DNA of 64,000 bases from CAYQQQ01 sp964420125. Lineage in GTDB: Bacteria > Actinomycetota > Acidimicrobiia > Acidimicrobiales > Microtrichaceae. Each line of letters begins with the position of its first letter. Position 1 is the first letter of the stretch. Below, piece by piece: positions 26,001 through 35,891 of this stretch. The stretch spans positions 1 through 64,000 of the forward strand of contig CAYQQQ010000019.1 of assembly GCA_964420125.1 (NCBI GenBank). The letters are read 5' to 3'. Below the pieces are notes generated by a model. It saw nothing but the letters and a program-made list of their open reading frames with translations. It made no database searches and had not been told where the DNA came from. The position numbers were made by a program, and so were the translations under genes.

Positions 26001-27338
26001 TCAGCGCCGACTCCAGAACCCTCCCTCGTCGGCATCAGGAGCGAATCGGTCCCATTCCGGATCGGGCTCGGTCCCCGGAGGATCCTCCGCCGCTGTGGCC
26101 TCGTGTCGGGCGTGAGGCCCTGTCGGGCCGGCCGGCACCGCGTCGTGGTCCGGGTGCGGAACTGCGCGGGGAAGGCCCGCACCGCCGTGGTCGTGCCCGT
26201 GGGCGTCGTCGGCGGGGGTGAGGGCGAGCGCCGCCAGCGCCGTGGTGATGGGCACGGAGAGGACCAGGCCGATCGAGCCCACCAGCATCCGCACGACCTC
26301 CACGGCCACGATCTCGCCGGTGAGGATGCGGGCGACCGGAACGGTTCCCTGGGCGAAGAGCAGCACCAGCGGTAGGGCGGCACCGGCATAGGCGAGGACC
26401 AGGGTGTTCACCGTGGAGGCGACGTGATCGCGTCCGACGCGGATCGCCTCCCCGTAGAGGGCCCTGGGCGACAGCTGGGGATCGGCCCGCCGCAGCGCCG
26501 CCACCGTGGAGACCTGCGTCACGGTGACGTCGTCGAGCACGCCGAGCGCGCCGACGACGATCCCCGCCACGAGCAGGCCACGGAGGTCGAGTGCCCCGGC
26601 GGTCACCCTGAGGATCCGCGCCTGTTCGTCGGCGAGCCCGCTCAGGGAGGCGACCGACGCCGCGGCCAGCGCCAGGAAGCAGATCAGCAGCAGGCTCACC
26701 AGGGTGCCCGCGAGCGCCACGGTGGTGGCCATGTTGAGCCCATGGGCGAGGTAGAGGGCCAGCACGGCGATGAGGACGGTGCCTGTCAGGGCCACCGGCA
26801 CCGCTGGCTGGTCGCGCAGCAGGGAGGGGACCACGAAGGCCACCAGGATCAGCACGCTGGCAGCAAGGCCGAGCAGCGCCCGCACGCCCTGCCAGCGTCC
26901 GAAGGCCACGACGACGACCACGAACACGAGCGCGAGCCAGAGCAGCGGGGCGGTGCGCTGGTAGTCCCAGAACACGTAGCGGTAGGGAGGGGGGCTGCTC
27001 GGCACGTCGAGCACCACGACCTCGTCGCCCACCGCCACGTCGGGGCGGCTGAGGTCGTCCTCGGCGGCGACGAACTCACCCTCGGAGCCCACGCCGGCGC
27101 CGGAGGTGATCTCGATCTCCGCGTAGGTGCACTCGGTGCGGGCCACCACCTCCATGCTCTCGCAGGGCTCGGTGCGCAGGCCGGTGACCACCGCGTTGAC
27201 GAACGTGCCCGGTTGCACCATCGACTCCGGAGGCTCCCCCCTCGGCCAGAAGGCGGCCAGGCCGGCCAGGGCGGCCACGCTCAGGGCGACGACCGACCAC
27301 ACCAGACCCTGTCGCAGGGGACGGCGGTGCTCGGACAT
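26001..27338 (-). CDS. YibE/F-family membrane protein
   Basis: A 445-residue multi-pass protein. One N-terminal helix is followed by a ~110-residue extracellular beta-rich domain (with two Cys, EPCESMEVVARTEC). Seven or so membrane helices come next, with the YibE/F signatures GVLDDVTVTQ and STVNTLVLAYAGAALPL. The C-terminus is a His/Pro-rich hydrophilic tail. The ATG at 27338 has CAGACT six bases upstream on the minus strand, consistent with leaderless initiation. Family function is unknown. Confidence 0.88.
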   Translation of the reverse strand: MSEHRRPLRQGLVWSVVALSVAALAGLAAFWPRGEPPESMVQPGTFVNAVVTGLRTEPCESMEVVARTECTYAEIEITSGAGVGSEGEFVAAEDDLSRPDVAVGDEVVVLDVPSSPPPYRYVFWDYQRTAPLLWLALVFVVVVVAFGRWQGVRALLGLAASVLILVAFVVPSLLRDQPAVPVALTGTVLIAVLALYLAHGLNMATTVALAGTLVSLLLICFLALAAASVASLSGLADEQARILRVTAGALDLRGLLVAGIVVGALGVLDDVTVTQVSTVAALRRADPQLSPRALYGEAIRVGRDHVASTVNTLVLAYAGAALPLVLLFAQGTVPVARILTGEIVAVEVVRMLVGSIGLVLSVPITTALAALALTPADDAHGHDHGGAGLPRAVPHPDHDAVPAGPTGPHARHEATAAEDPPGTEPDPEWDRFAPDADEGGFWSRR

Positions 27339-27390
27339 GTCGACAGTCTGGTCGAGGTCGCCAGGAGCGGCGATGCGGGGGCGGCTCTGC

Positions 27391-27735
27391 TCAGGCGTCG
27401 AGGTACTTGCGGAACTGCTGGCCGACCACCATGGACTGCCCCATCCGCGCCACCCACTGATGGGCGGCTGCGGTGAACACGACAGGATCGTGGCCCATCT
27501 CTGCAGCGATCTGCGCCATGTCCTCCTCGGTGGTGACCCCACGCGCCTGGGCGGCCTTGGCGACTGCGGCGTACTCGGGCAGGCCGATGCCGTCGATCGG
27601 CTGGAGCAGGGGATCGTCGGCGTCCAGGGGCTGCGTGGAGGGGCCGCCGAGGAAGGAGGGGTCCACGGGCATCCCCTTGACGCCGATCTGGCCCTCGCCG
27701 GCGGCTTGCGTGCGCATCTTCTTGAAGAACCCCAT
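27391..27735 (-). CDS. Small hypothetical protein
   Basis: A 114-residue soluble protein I do not recognise. The N-terminus is basic (MGFFKKMRTQ), followed by a Pro/Asp segment (PLDADDPLLQPIDG) and two helices. GGAGG eight bases before the ATG at 27735 supports this start over the GTG three codons upstream. TAGGGT lies further upstream as a likely -10. The gene after it on this strand is YibE/F, 52 bases away. Confidence 0.7.
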   Translation of the reverse strand: MGFFKKMRTQAAGEGQIGVKGMPVDPSFLGGPSTQPLDADDPLLQPIDGIGLPEYAAVAKAAQARGVTTEEDMAQIAAEMGHDPVVFTAAAHQWVARMGQSMVVGQQFRKYLDA

Positions 27736-27789
27736 CGTGGGCACCTCCGCGGTGTGGTTTCGGGGGGACCCCCACCCTAGGTGGCGGGC

Positions 27790-28641
27790 TCAGCTGGGTC
27801 GCGGCAGGAGTGCCAGCTGGCGCGACTGTCCCACGAGCGTGCCAGCGCTGTCCCAGATCAGGCCGTCCTCCTCCAGGAACCCTCCCGTCACGAACCGCGT
27901 GGTGAACTCGGCGGAGAGGAGGCCGGGCGCGGGACGGCCCCGGAGGTGGGCGGTGAGCTCGAGGGTCGGCACCCATCCCAGGGGCAGGTTGGCGTTGAAA
28001 GCGGTGGGCGGGAAGGCATCCAGGGCGCACAGGAGCGCGATCGTGTCGACGGGCTCGCCGTCGGGCAGCCCGAACCACCCCCGGACCCGTGCCTCGCCGC
28101 TCGGTGAACCGTGACCGAAGCCCGCGTCGTCAGGGTGCAGGCGAAGGTCGACGCGGTGCATGAACGAAGGGAGCTGCCCTTCCGCCAGGGGAGGGACGCC
28201 CTGGCAGCCATCCGGTGGCGGGAGCTCCGGCGGGGAGCCCTCGACCAGCATCGGCGCTCCGGCGTCGGAGAGGTCTCCGAAGGTGCCGAGCGTGGTGAGC
28301 ACCGGCTTCCCCTGCGCGCGGAGCTCCGCTCGGGCGGTGGAGAACCTCCCCCCGACCCGCACGGTCGTCACCTCCACCACGAGTGGGCCCTCCTGGCCGG
28401 GTGACAGGAAGTGGCCGGTGACGCTGACAGGATCCGGCCGTCCGAGCTGCTCCGCCATGGCGCGCGCGGCGATGGACAGCAGGTACCCGCCGTTGGCGTT
28501 CCCGCCGATGTCCCATCCCTCGGACACCGCCGCGCTCCAGCGTCGGGTCGGCCCGCCGGAATCGAGGGCGGCGACCATGGTGGCACGTCGGAAGGCACCG
28601 TCGGGCTCGTCGGCGAGCGGAGCAGGTGGGTCGGGGGCCAT
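27790..28641 (-). CDS. Acyl-CoA thioesterase (TesB-like, double hotdog)
   Basis: A 283-residue protein of the TesB-like thioesterase family. The N-terminal half carries the hot-dog helix GNANGGYLLSIAARAMAE. The C-terminal half repeats the fold (TIALLCALDAFPPTAFN). It would hydrolyse acyl-CoA esters; chain specificity is not predictable. The ATG at 28641 has TAGTGT seven bases upstream on the minus strand (28649-28654), indicating a leaderless transcript. Confidence 0.85.
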   Translation of the reverse strand: MAPDPPAPLADEPDGAFRRATMVAALDSGGPTRRWSAAVSEGWDIGGNANGGYLLSIAARAMAEQLGRPDPVSVTGHFLSPGQEGPLVVEVTTVRVGGRFSTARAELRAQGKPVLTTLGTFGDLSDAGAPMLVEGSPPELPPPDGCQGVPPLAEGQLPSFMHRVDLRLHPDDAGFGHGSPSGEARVRGWFGLPDGEPVDTIALLCALDAFPPTAFNANLPLGWVPTLELTAHLRGRPAPGLLSAEFTTRFVTGGFLEEDGLIWDSAGTLVGQSRQLALLPRPS

Positions 28642-28724
28642 CGGGGAGACACTAGGGGGATCCGTGGGGCCCCTCTGACTCGCGACGGGCCTGACACCGG
28701 CGGTCGCGACCGCACCCGGCCGGG

Positions 28725-31406
28725 CTACCGCCGTTGCGGGCGAGGGCGGAAGGGGTTGCCCAGGAGCAGCAGGCTGCCGAGCAGGACGGCGCAGCCACCG
28801 ATCAGCAGCAGCACCGAGGTGCTGCCACCCGTGAACGCGAGGCCGCTGTCCGCAGAGGGGGCTTCGGTCGTCGTGGTGGTCGAGGAGCTCTGCGTGCCGG
28901 CGACCGTCGCAGGGGGTGCGCTGCTCGAGGAGCTCGAGGTCCCTGCCGGATCCGTGGTGGTGGTCGTGGACGTGCTGGAGGGGTTCGTGGCGCTCGGCGC
29001 CGCCACGGTCGTCGTCGTGGTGGACTCGGCCGTCGGGACACTCGTCGCCGGCTCGATGGCGGTCGACGTGGTGGCGGTCGACGTGGTGGTGGTGGTGGTC
29101 GTTGCCTCGGTCGTCGTCGTGGTCGTTGCCTCGGTCGTGGTGGTGGTGGGTTCGGTCGTGGTGGTCGTCGTGGTGGGTTCGGTGGTCGTGGTGGTGGTGG
29201 ACCCTGTCGGGCAGTCGGGTACCGCGCCCACGAGGTCCAGGTGGGCCATCGCCGAGGAGCTGTCGTGTCCGTCGGGGTCGGTGGCTTCCACCACCGCCAG
29301 GTTCACGATGTGCGAGGGGACGGGGCAGTCGAGCTCCACCGCCGTGCGCAGGCAGAGCTGTGGATCGGGTCCGCTGAAGGACACCTCCACCGTGGGCACA
29401 CCGGCGTCCCAGGAGCCGGTCCCGGTGGCGTTGACGGTGGCGACGAAGGTGTAGGCGGCCGTCGGCGACAGCTTCGAGAGGTCGATCTCGTCGCCGGCGG
29501 TGCTCACGTCCTCGAAGCCGGGCACCGGGTCGCCGTCCTGGAGGACGGTGAGGTGGAAGTCGTCGAGCTCGGATGCGTCGACGCCCCGGAGGCGGGCCCG
29601 CTGCCAGGCGAGCACCGGTTCTGAGGCGCAGTAGTACTGCAGCGGAACGGGGACCTCGATGGTGGAGGCCACCCGGAGGCACGGCGTGGATCCCGTCACG
29701 GGATCCAGCGTGAACAGCCAGCCCTGGTCGCCGAGGCCCCAGATGCAGCCCGCATCGTCGCGTTCGAAGCCGTACAGGGAGAGTCCTCCGGAGTGGACCT
29801 GCGGGAAGGAGCTGAGACCACCGGCGCCGAAGTCGGTGCACGGGCCGTCGGTGGCAGGGTCGTAGCAGAGGGCCCAGGAGTTGACCTTGTTGGCGTTCTG
29901 GCCCCGGGGCGAACCGACCGAGACGGGCAGGAGCAGGGTGCCCGTCGCGGTGCGCACCTCCTCAGCGGAGATGTAGACCGGTTGCTCGTAGCTGAACCCG
30001 GGGGAGACCTTCGTGGGAGCTGCAGCGATCATGGCCGCCAGGCCGGGCGGGATCAGCCCAGGAGCCAGCCCACCCGTGCTGTCGAAGCAGTGCACGGACC
30101 GGCTCTTCAGCTGCGGCACCGAGGCTGGTCCGCTGTCGCTGGAGATGATGAACGCCGGGTCCACCACCGCGAGGTTGATGCACGGGCTGCCGGGAGCGTC
30201 GGGGTTCTCCATGAGCGCGGAGACGAAGCGCAGCAGCTCCGACCCGTCGGTCCCCGGTACGGCGGGCACCGTCCACCCGGCACACGGGGTCCCGTCCGCC
30301 TCGACGCAGAAGATCCGGGTGCCGACGGCATCGAAGGGCAGCAGCGTCTCGGTCGAGCCGTAGTCCACGGTGAAGTAGGACCGGGTGCCGGCGGTCTGGG
30401 TGTGGACCCAGGCGGCTCGCCCCTCCGAGACCACTGCGTAGTCCCATGCCGGGAGTCCGACGGAGTTGAGGTCGTGCACGCCGCAGGAGCTCATCGACGC
30501 AAGGTCGAAGCAGAGGGACTGCACCGCGGAGGTTCCCGCCGTCGAGCGCGCCGCCAGCATCAGCAGGTGGTCGCCGACGCGGGAGACGCCCCCGACGGGC
30601 GCCCGGCTGATCTTGGCGGGGCCGGCCCCCGCCCTGACGGTGCCGAGGGAGTACCACCGGGATCCACATGGGGCGTCGCTGGGGAGGTCGAAGCAGAAGA
30701 GGCCCGCCTCGTCGTTGGTGGTGGCCGGCCGGTCGACCGTCGCCGGTATCCACAGGCGCTGCTGCTCGTCCACCAGCGCCCGCAGCGATCCGGGGGTGTA
30801 CAGATCCCCCGCCGCATACACCGAGAGGTCCTTGGGGTAGCCGGGACATCTCGACCCGTCCGACCGCAGGCTGCAGGTGAGATCCGCCTCCCCGATGCCG
30901 CTGTGGTGGTACACGTTGAACACTCGGTCCGCGGTGATGATCGGTATCCACCCATCGCCACCTGTCTGGGCGGTGGTGGCGTTGCGCGACGGCTCGGGCA
31001 GCTCGCTGGCCCCGCCCCGGCCGCCGGGCGGGGTGAGCGGGGAGGTGGCCCGCACGGCGGCGGTGGACGCGCCGCCCGCCCCGTCCCAGGGCCCGTCGGT
31101 GCCGGCGTCGGAGTACTCGACCTCCCAGCCCGGCGGTCCCTCCACGCTCCCGGACACGAGTTGCTGGCCGGCGCCGAGGGTGTCGGTCACCCGGAGGGTG
31201 GCCGGCAGGTCGCCGTCGTTGCCGAGGTCGACCACCCAGGAGACGGAGTCGCCGTCGGCCACCTCGGTCGGGGAGCCTGTGCGGTCGGCTGCGCCCTGCT
31301 TGGACGCGCTGGGCGCCGGCTGCGCGGCGCTGAGGGAGGACAGCGCCACCCCCAGTGCAACGGCCAGCCAGATCGCCCCCGCTCTGTGCCATCGCCCCGG
31401 CACCAT
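28725..31406 (-). CDS. Large surface protein with sortase-E (LAFTG) anchor
   Basis: An 893-residue secreted protein. The signal peptide (AIWLAVALGVALSSLSAAQPA) is followed by a short DUF11-like beta domain (DSVSWVVDLGNDGDLPATLRVTD). A long region of about 550 residues has repeated Cys- and Trp-containing segments (CFDLPSDAPCGSRWYSLG, CFDLASMSSCG, CYDPATDGPC) that suggest beta-propeller blades. A Thr/Glu/Ala stalk of about 110 residues follows. The C-terminus has LAFTG (856-860), a hydrophobic helix and RPRPQRR, the class-E sortase sorting signal. It is expected to be covalently wall-linked. No sortase gene is in the window. Confidence 0.85.
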   Translation of the reverse strand: MVPGRWHRAGAIWLAVALGVALSSLSAAQPAPSASKQGAADRTGSPTEVADGDSVSWVVDLGNDGDLPATLRVTDTLGAGQQLVSGSVEGPPGWEVEYSDAGTDGPWDGAGGASTAAVRATSPLTPPGGRGGASELPEPSRNATTAQTGGDGWIPIITADRVFNVYHHSGIGEADLTCSLRSDGSRCPGYPKDLSVYAAGDLYTPGSLRALVDEQQRLWIPATVDRPATTNDEAGLFCFDLPSDAPCGSRWYSLGTVRAGAGPAKISRAPVGGVSRVGDHLLMLAARSTAGTSAVQSLCFDLASMSSCGVHDLNSVGLPAWDYAVVSEGRAAWVHTQTAGTRSYFTVDYGSTETLLPFDAVGTRIFCVEADGTPCAGWTVPAVPGTDGSELLRFVSALMENPDAPGSPCINLAVVDPAFIISSDSGPASVPQLKSRSVHCFDSTGGLAPGLIPPGLAAMIAAAPTKVSPGFSYEQPVYISAEEVRTATGTLLLPVSVGSPRGQNANKVNSWALCYDPATDGPCTDFGAGGLSSFPQVHSGGLSLYGFERDDAGCIWGLGDQGWLFTLDPVTGSTPCLRVASTIEVPVPLQYYCASEPVLAWQRARLRGVDASELDDFHLTVLQDGDPVPGFEDVSTAGDEIDLSKLSPTAAYTFVATVNATGTGSWDAGVPTVEVSFSGPDPQLCLRTAVELDCPVPSHIVNLAVVEATDPDGHDSSSAMAHLDLVGAVPDCPTGSTTTTTTEPTTTTTTTEPTTTTTEATTTTTTEATTTTTTTSTATTSTAIEPATSVPTAESTTTTTVAAPSATNPSSTSTTTTTDPAGTSSSSSSAPPATVAGTQSSSTTTTTEAPSADSGLAFTGGSTSVLLLIGGCAVLLGSLLLLGNPFRPRPQRR
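28850..29205 (-). repeat. Low-complexity Thr-rich coding repeat
   Basis: Imperfect tandem ACC/ACG codons encode runs such as TTTTTTEPTTTTTTTEP and TEATTTTTT. This forms the stalk of the sortase-anchored protein. Repeats of this kind vary in length between strains and are probably O-mannosylated in actinobacteria. Confidence 0.8.
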
Positions 31407-31464
31407 GGCCGCACAGCTTGCCCGTTGATGAACTCCGGGTCAATCGATGGCATCTCGAGGTGCG

Positions 31465-31869
31465 TCAGGCACCCTCGAGCGACGTCGGCGGAGGGTCGTC
31501 CGCGCCGGCCGCGTGCACGTCGCCGGAGGACGCCTCGGACATCCTCTGATGGACCCAGGCCACGCTGCCGGGATCGCCCTGCGATTCCGACCACCCGGAG
31601 AACGCACCCTCGACGCGGTCCAGGCCGTGGATGACGCCCAGCACCTCGACGGTCACCTCGTCGGCAGGGAGGTCGGGCACGAGCGTGTCGCCCAGGGGGT
31701 CCATGACCAACGGCTCGCCGGCCTCCCGCATCAGGTAGACCTCGCCGGTGTCCTCCACCCAGTTGAGCTCCCAGCGCACTCCACCGGGATCGGTCCAGTC
31801 GCTGCCGAAGGAGTACTCCTTGGATGCTCGGCGGGCCGGGTTGGCGTCGTAGAAGTGCTCGATGTCCAC
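31465..31869 (-). CDS. Hypothetical protein
   Basis: A 134-residue soluble acidic protein I do not recognise. The N-terminus MDIEHFYDANPARRASKEYSFG is followed by a compact beta-rich section (WELNWVEDTGEVYLMRE) and a disordered Ala/Asp-rich tail. The GTG start at 31869 has CAGGAT six bases upstream on the minus strand, matching the leaderless pattern seen elsewhere in this window. It lies between the MMPL and surface-protein genes on the same strand. Confidence 0.68.
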   Translation of the reverse strand: MDIEHFYDANPARRASKEYSFGSDWTDPGGVRWELNWVEDTGEVYLMREAGEPLVMDPLGDTLVPDLPADEVTVEVLGVIHGLDRVEGAFSGWSESQGDPGSVAWVHQRMSEASSGDVHAAGADDPPPTSLEGA

Positions 31870-31941
31870 CCCGACATCCTGCCATCCCCCGAGGCGCCGC
31901 CGGTGCAGGCGGTCGTCGTGCGCCGTCGGAGGGCCCGACCG

Positions 31942-34350
31942 TCACACGAGCTCGGGTTCCCGCTCCTCGCCGCGCTCGTCGCCCCGGTGCGGATCCAGCT
32001 CCTGGGCCAGGATCTCGTCGACCTCGGCCGTCGTGCCCTCGACGTTGACGTGGGGCAGGATCCGCTCCAGCCACCGGGGCAGCCACCAGTTCCGCGCACC
32101 GAGCAGCTCCATGGTCGCCGGCACGAGCAGGAGCCGCACGATGGTGGCATCGATGAGCACGGCGGCGGCCAGGCCGAAGCCGAAGATCTTCACCGCACGG
32201 TCGGTCTCCAGCATGAAGCTGCCGAACACGAAGACCATGATCGCCGCTGCGGCGCTGATCACCTTGGCGGTGGCGGCAAGACCGTCGGCCACCGACGTGT
32301 TGGCGTCACCGGTTCGCAGCCACTCTTCCCGGATCCGGGAGAGCAGGAAGACCTCGTAGTCCATGGAGAGGCCGAACACGATGGCGAAGAGCATCATCGG
32401 CAGGAAGGGCTCCACCGGAGCAGCGGAGATCCCGAACGCGGGGATCACGCTTCCCCAGCCCCATTGGAACACGGCGACGGTGAGCCCGTAGGCGGCACCG
32501 ATCGACAGCAGGTTCATGATGACCGCCTTCACCGGGACCAAGAGGGACCGGAACACGACCATCAGGAGCAGGAACGACAACCCGAGCACGGCGACGAAGA
32601 ACAACGGGAGCCGTGTGGCCAGGTAGTCCGAGATGTCCACGGTGACGGCGACGAACCCGGTCAACAGGACGTCGAGCCCGGAGTCGTCGGTGGCGGCGGG
32701 AAGCACGTCGTCGCGGAGGTGGTGGACGAGCTCGGTGGTGGCCTCGTCCTGGGGCGAGGTCGTGGGGATCACGCGCCACATCACCGCGGTGGCCTCGGCC
32801 GGTGGGTCGGAGTTGACCAGCTCCAGGGTGTTGGGGATGGCCGGGGTGACCTCGGCCACGCCGGGAGTGGCCGCCAGGGCGTCGCTGACGGGCTGCGCGA
32901 CGGCGGGGTCTGCGCCCTCGGGGAGCGTGGCGATCAGCAGGAGCGGACCGTTGTGGCCGGGGCCGAAGGCGGCGGCCAAGAGGTCGTAGGCTTGGCGGCT
33001 GGTGGAGTCCTCGGGCAGGTTGCCGTCGTCACCGAAGCCGAATCGCAGGCTGAACATGGGGATCGCCAGACCGAGCAGGACGACGGAGCTGATGATCGTC
33101 ACGGTCCACGGACGGGCCTGGACCAGGCGGCTCCAGCGATAGGCGAAGGTCTCGCGCAGCGGCTTGTCCTTCGTCGTGGGAACGGTCTTCGAGAGGGGCG
33201 TGGAGAACTTGAACAGCGCCGAGAAGACCGACACGACCACCACGAGCGCGGCCACGACCAGCGCCACCATGGACACCGCCGGCAGGGCGAGGCCGATGCC
33301 GATCAGCGCCACGGCGACGCCGCCGGCGAGCAGCAGGCCTCTCCAACGCGTGACCTCGATGTGGCGGCCTGCGAAGCCGAGCAGCGCCGGAAGGAGCGTG
33401 AGCGAGGCCACCATGGTGGCGGCCACCGTGACGGCCGAACCCACGGCCAGTCCGTTCACGAAGCCGATCCGCATGATCAGCATGCCGAGCAACGAGATCA
33501 CCACGGTGAGGCCGGCGAAGAGCACGGCTCTCCCCGAGGTGTCGATGGCGATCCCCACGGCCTCCTCGACGGGGTGCCCGGCGCGCAGCTGCTCCCGATA
33601 CCGGGTCACGATGAACAGGGCGTAGTCGATGCCCACACCCAGGCCGATCATGATGCCGAGGGTGCTGGTCGACTCGGGCATCGTCATGAGGTTCGAGGCC
33701 AGGAGGACGATGGTGGTTCCGGCGCCGATCCCACCGAGCGCGACGAGCACGGGCAATCCCATGGCCATGACGGAGCCGAAGGCGAGGATCAGGATGAAGA
33801 TGGCGAAGGCCAGGCCGAGCATCTCGGAGTCCGGCTGCTCGAAGGTGCTGAAGAGCTCACCTCCGTAGTCGATGTCCGTTCCCTCGATCGTGGGGGCGAA
33901 GCCCTTCACCTCGGTGCCGAAGCCCTCCATGGAGTCGCGGTTGGGTTCTCCGGCGAGCTCGATGTCGGCATAGGCGACGTGTCCGGCGTAGCGGCCCCTG
34001 GAGGAGATCTGGGTGGCGCCGGTCGGAGCGAAGGGGGAGCGGACGGTCGAGCCGTCGATGCTGTCGACCTCCGCCAGGAACTCCTCGAGCTCCGCCACCA
34101 GCGCAGCGTTGGAGATGGGCCCATCGGAGCGGAAGACGATCGTGCCCCGGGCACCGGTGCCGACGCCGTCGAAGTTGGCATCGAAGATGTCCCCGCCCCT
34201 CGTGCTCTCGAGCTCGGGGAGATCGAAGGAGCTGCGGATGTCGCTGCCGGCGGTCTGCGCCGCCACTCCCAGCCCGATCAGCACGGCGAGCCAGATCGCC
34301 ACCACGACCCAACGACGCGTGGCGCACCAGGTTCCCATTCGAGCGAACAT
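31942..34350 (-). CDS. MMPL/RND-family membrane exporter
   Basis: An 802-residue RND-superfamily transporter with two repeats. Each has one membrane helix, a large extracellular domain, then a bundle of about five helices. The MMPL signatures are seen in GLGVGIDYALFIVTRYREQL and VFGLSMDYEVFLLSRIREEW. Actinobacterial relatives export lipids or siderophores, but there is no partner gene here to define cargo. The ATG at 34350 opens on MFARMGTWCATRRWVVV. It lies 170 bases downstream of the sensor kinase gene on the same strand. Confidence 0.9.
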   Translation of the reverse strand: MFARMGTWCATRRWVVVAIWLAVLIGLGVAAQTAGSDIRSSFDLPELESTRGGDIFDANFDGVGTGARGTIVFRSDGPISNAALVAELEEFLAEVDSIDGSTVRSPFAPTGATQISSRGRYAGHVAYADIELAGEPNRDSMEGFGTEVKGFAPTIEGTDIDYGGELFSTFEQPDSEMLGLAFAIFILILAFGSVMAMGLPVLVALGGIGAGTTIVLLASNLMTMPESTSTLGIMIGLGVGIDYALFIVTRYREQLRAGHPVEEAVGIAIDTSGRAVLFAGLTVVISLLGMLIMRIGFVNGLAVGSAVTVAATMVASLTLLPALLGFAGRHIEVTRWRGLLLAGGVAVALIGIGLALPAVSMVALVVAALVVVVSVFSALFKFSTPLSKTVPTTKDKPLRETFAYRWSRLVQARPWTVTIISSVVLLGLAIPMFSLRFGFGDDGNLPEDSTSRQAYDLLAAAFGPGHNGPLLLIATLPEGADPAVAQPVSDALAATPGVAEVTPAIPNTLELVNSDPPAEATAVMWRVIPTTSPQDEATTELVHHLRDDVLPAATDDSGLDVLLTGFVAVTVDISDYLATRLPLFFVAVLGLSFLLLMVVFRSLLVPVKAVIMNLLSIGAAYGLTVAVFQWGWGSVIPAFGISAAPVEPFLPMMLFAIVFGLSMDYEVFLLSRIREEWLRTGDANTSVADGLAATAKVISAAAAIMVFVFGSFMLETDRAVKIFGFGLAAAVLIDATIVRLLLVPATMELLGARNWWLPRWLERILPHVNVEGTTAEVDEILAQELDPHRGDERGEEREPELV

Positions 34351-34520
34351 GCAGCTCCCGTCAGCGGACGTCGGCGGGCCGCGGGCAGCTCTCCACCCGC
34401 CGGCGCGCCACCGGTCAGTCTGGTGAACCGCGGCGCATCGTCGCAACGAGAGCGCGCAGTGACATCTGGCTCACCGCCGACGACCGTGCTCCTCCGGCCG
34501 CTCACCAGAGGGTGCGCTGC

Positions 34521-35891
34521 TCACACCGGGTGGGCGATTGGCAGCGAGATCTCGACGCGTAGACCGCCTCCCGGGTTGTCCAGCAGCTCGAGATCACCAC
34601 CGGACGCGGCCACGAGCTCGTCGACGATCGCCAGGCCCAGTCCGCTGCCATGGCTGTCGGACCCGCGCCAGAAGCGCTCGAGGGCGGCGGCCTTGGCGCC
34701 GTCGTCGAGGCCGGGGCCGTGATCGGCCACGGTGAGCACCACGCGGTGCTCGTGGTGGTCAAGCCCGATGTCCACGACGGATCCGCGGGGCGCGACGCGG
34801 ATGGCGTTGTCGAGGAGGTTGTCGAGGATCTGCTCGAGGCCGGAGGGGACGACGAGGGCCCACGTGGGGCCTCCGGGGAGCCGGGCACGCAGCTCGATGC
34901 CGTGCTCCTCGGCCACGGCCGACCAGATGTCGGCGCGGTGGGTGACGACCTCGCTCAGCTCGGTCGGTGCGGCGGCGGGCGGCCCCTCCGCCCGGGCGAG
35001 CCGGAGCAGGTCCTCCACGAGCATGCCCAGACGCTCGCTCTCGGCCGTCGCGGCGTCGAGGTCGACGGGGTCGACGCCCTCCGGCGTCCGCGCGGCCTGC
35101 TCCAGGTTCTCGAGCCGGAGTCGCAGCGCCGTGAGCGGTGTGCGCAGCTGGTGCGAGGCGTCGGCGACGAAGCTGCGCTGCTCTGCCATCATGTGCTCGA
35201 GTCGGGCGGCCATGTCGTTGAGGGTGTGCCAGAGCACGTCGATCTCGACAGGGGCGTCGGGGTCGACGGGGCCGACCCGGAGGTCGCCGGCGGCGAACCG
35301 ACTCGCGGTGGCCTCCATCCGGCGCAGCGGTCGGGTGATCCATCGAGCGATGGTCCAACCGATCCCGGTCACCGCTGCCAGCACGGCGATCGCCACGAGG
35401 ACCAGGCCGGCCCAGAACCGCCGGACTCGCTCGGTCACCTCGTGGCGGTCGAAGGTGACCCGCACCGCGCCCAGCACGCTGGAACCGGAGCCGACAGGTA
35501 CCGCGACGTACAGGAGGTCGGTCTCGAGGGTGTCGCTGCGACGCGTGCCGCTGGAGCGACTGCCCCGGAGCGCTTCGGCGACCTCCGGCCGCGTGGAGAG
35601 GTCCCGGGGCACCGACCCGTCGGTGTCCACCAACGACGTGCCCGCAGCATCGGTCACCACCACCCTGGCGCCGGTGCGCTCCGCGTAGCGTCGAGCTGCC
35701 GCAGGATCCGGCGCGGCGCCCTGCTCCAGGGCATCCTCGTAGACCATCGCCAGCACCGACGCGTCACCGGTGAGGGCGTTCGTGAGCCGCTCGTCCTCGC
35801 GCTGCGCGTAGAAGATCCCGAGGGGCACCTCGAGGACCACCAGCACCAGGGAGGTCAAGGTGAGGAAGCTGAGGAGGATGCGGCGGGTCAC
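34521..35891 (-). CDS. Membrane sensor histidine kinase
   Basis: A 456-residue two-component sensor. The first membrane helix (LSFLTLTSLVLVVLEVPLG) is followed by an extracellular domain of about 125 residues, a second helix (LVLVAIAVLAAVTGIGWTI) and a HAMP linker. The H-box is FVADASHQLRTPLTALRLRL, the N-box is LEQILDNLLDNAI, and DHGPGLDD and GSGLGLAIV bind ATP. The GTG start overlaps the stop of the response-regulator gene by four bases (GTGA). The extracellular signal is not predictable. Confidence 0.93.
   Translation of the reverse strand: MTRRILLSFLTLTSLVLVVLEVPLGIFYAQREDERLTNALTGDASVLAMVYEDALEQGAAPDPAAARRYAERTGARVVVTDAAGTSLVDTDGSVPRDLSTRPEVAEALRGSRSSGTRRSDTLETDLLYVAVPVGSGSSVLGAVRVTFDRHEVTERVRRFWAGLVLVAIAVLAAVTGIGWTIARWITRPLRRMEATASRFAAGDLRVGPVDPDAPVEIDVLWHTLNDMAARLEHMMAEQRSFVADASHQLRTPLTALRLRLENLEQAARTPEGVDPVDLDAATAESERLGMLVEDLLRLARAEGPPAAAPTELSEVVTHRADIWSAVAEEHGIELRARLPGGPTWALVVPSGLEQILDNLLDNAIRVAPRGSVVDIGLDHHEHRVVLTVADHGPGLDDGAKAAALERFWRGSDSHGSGLGLAIVDELVAASGGDLELLDNPGGGLRVEISLPIAHPV

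Noticed and set aside
28850..29205. Possible CRISPR or non-coding tandem array
   Set aside because: The repeats are in-frame Thr codons within an intact surface-protein gene and have no unique spacers.
31447..34722. 1091-codon plus-strand frame opposite the MMPL gene
   Set aside because: Translation is His/Gly/Glu/Gln-rich with no plausible domain; the opposite strand encodes a complete exporter.
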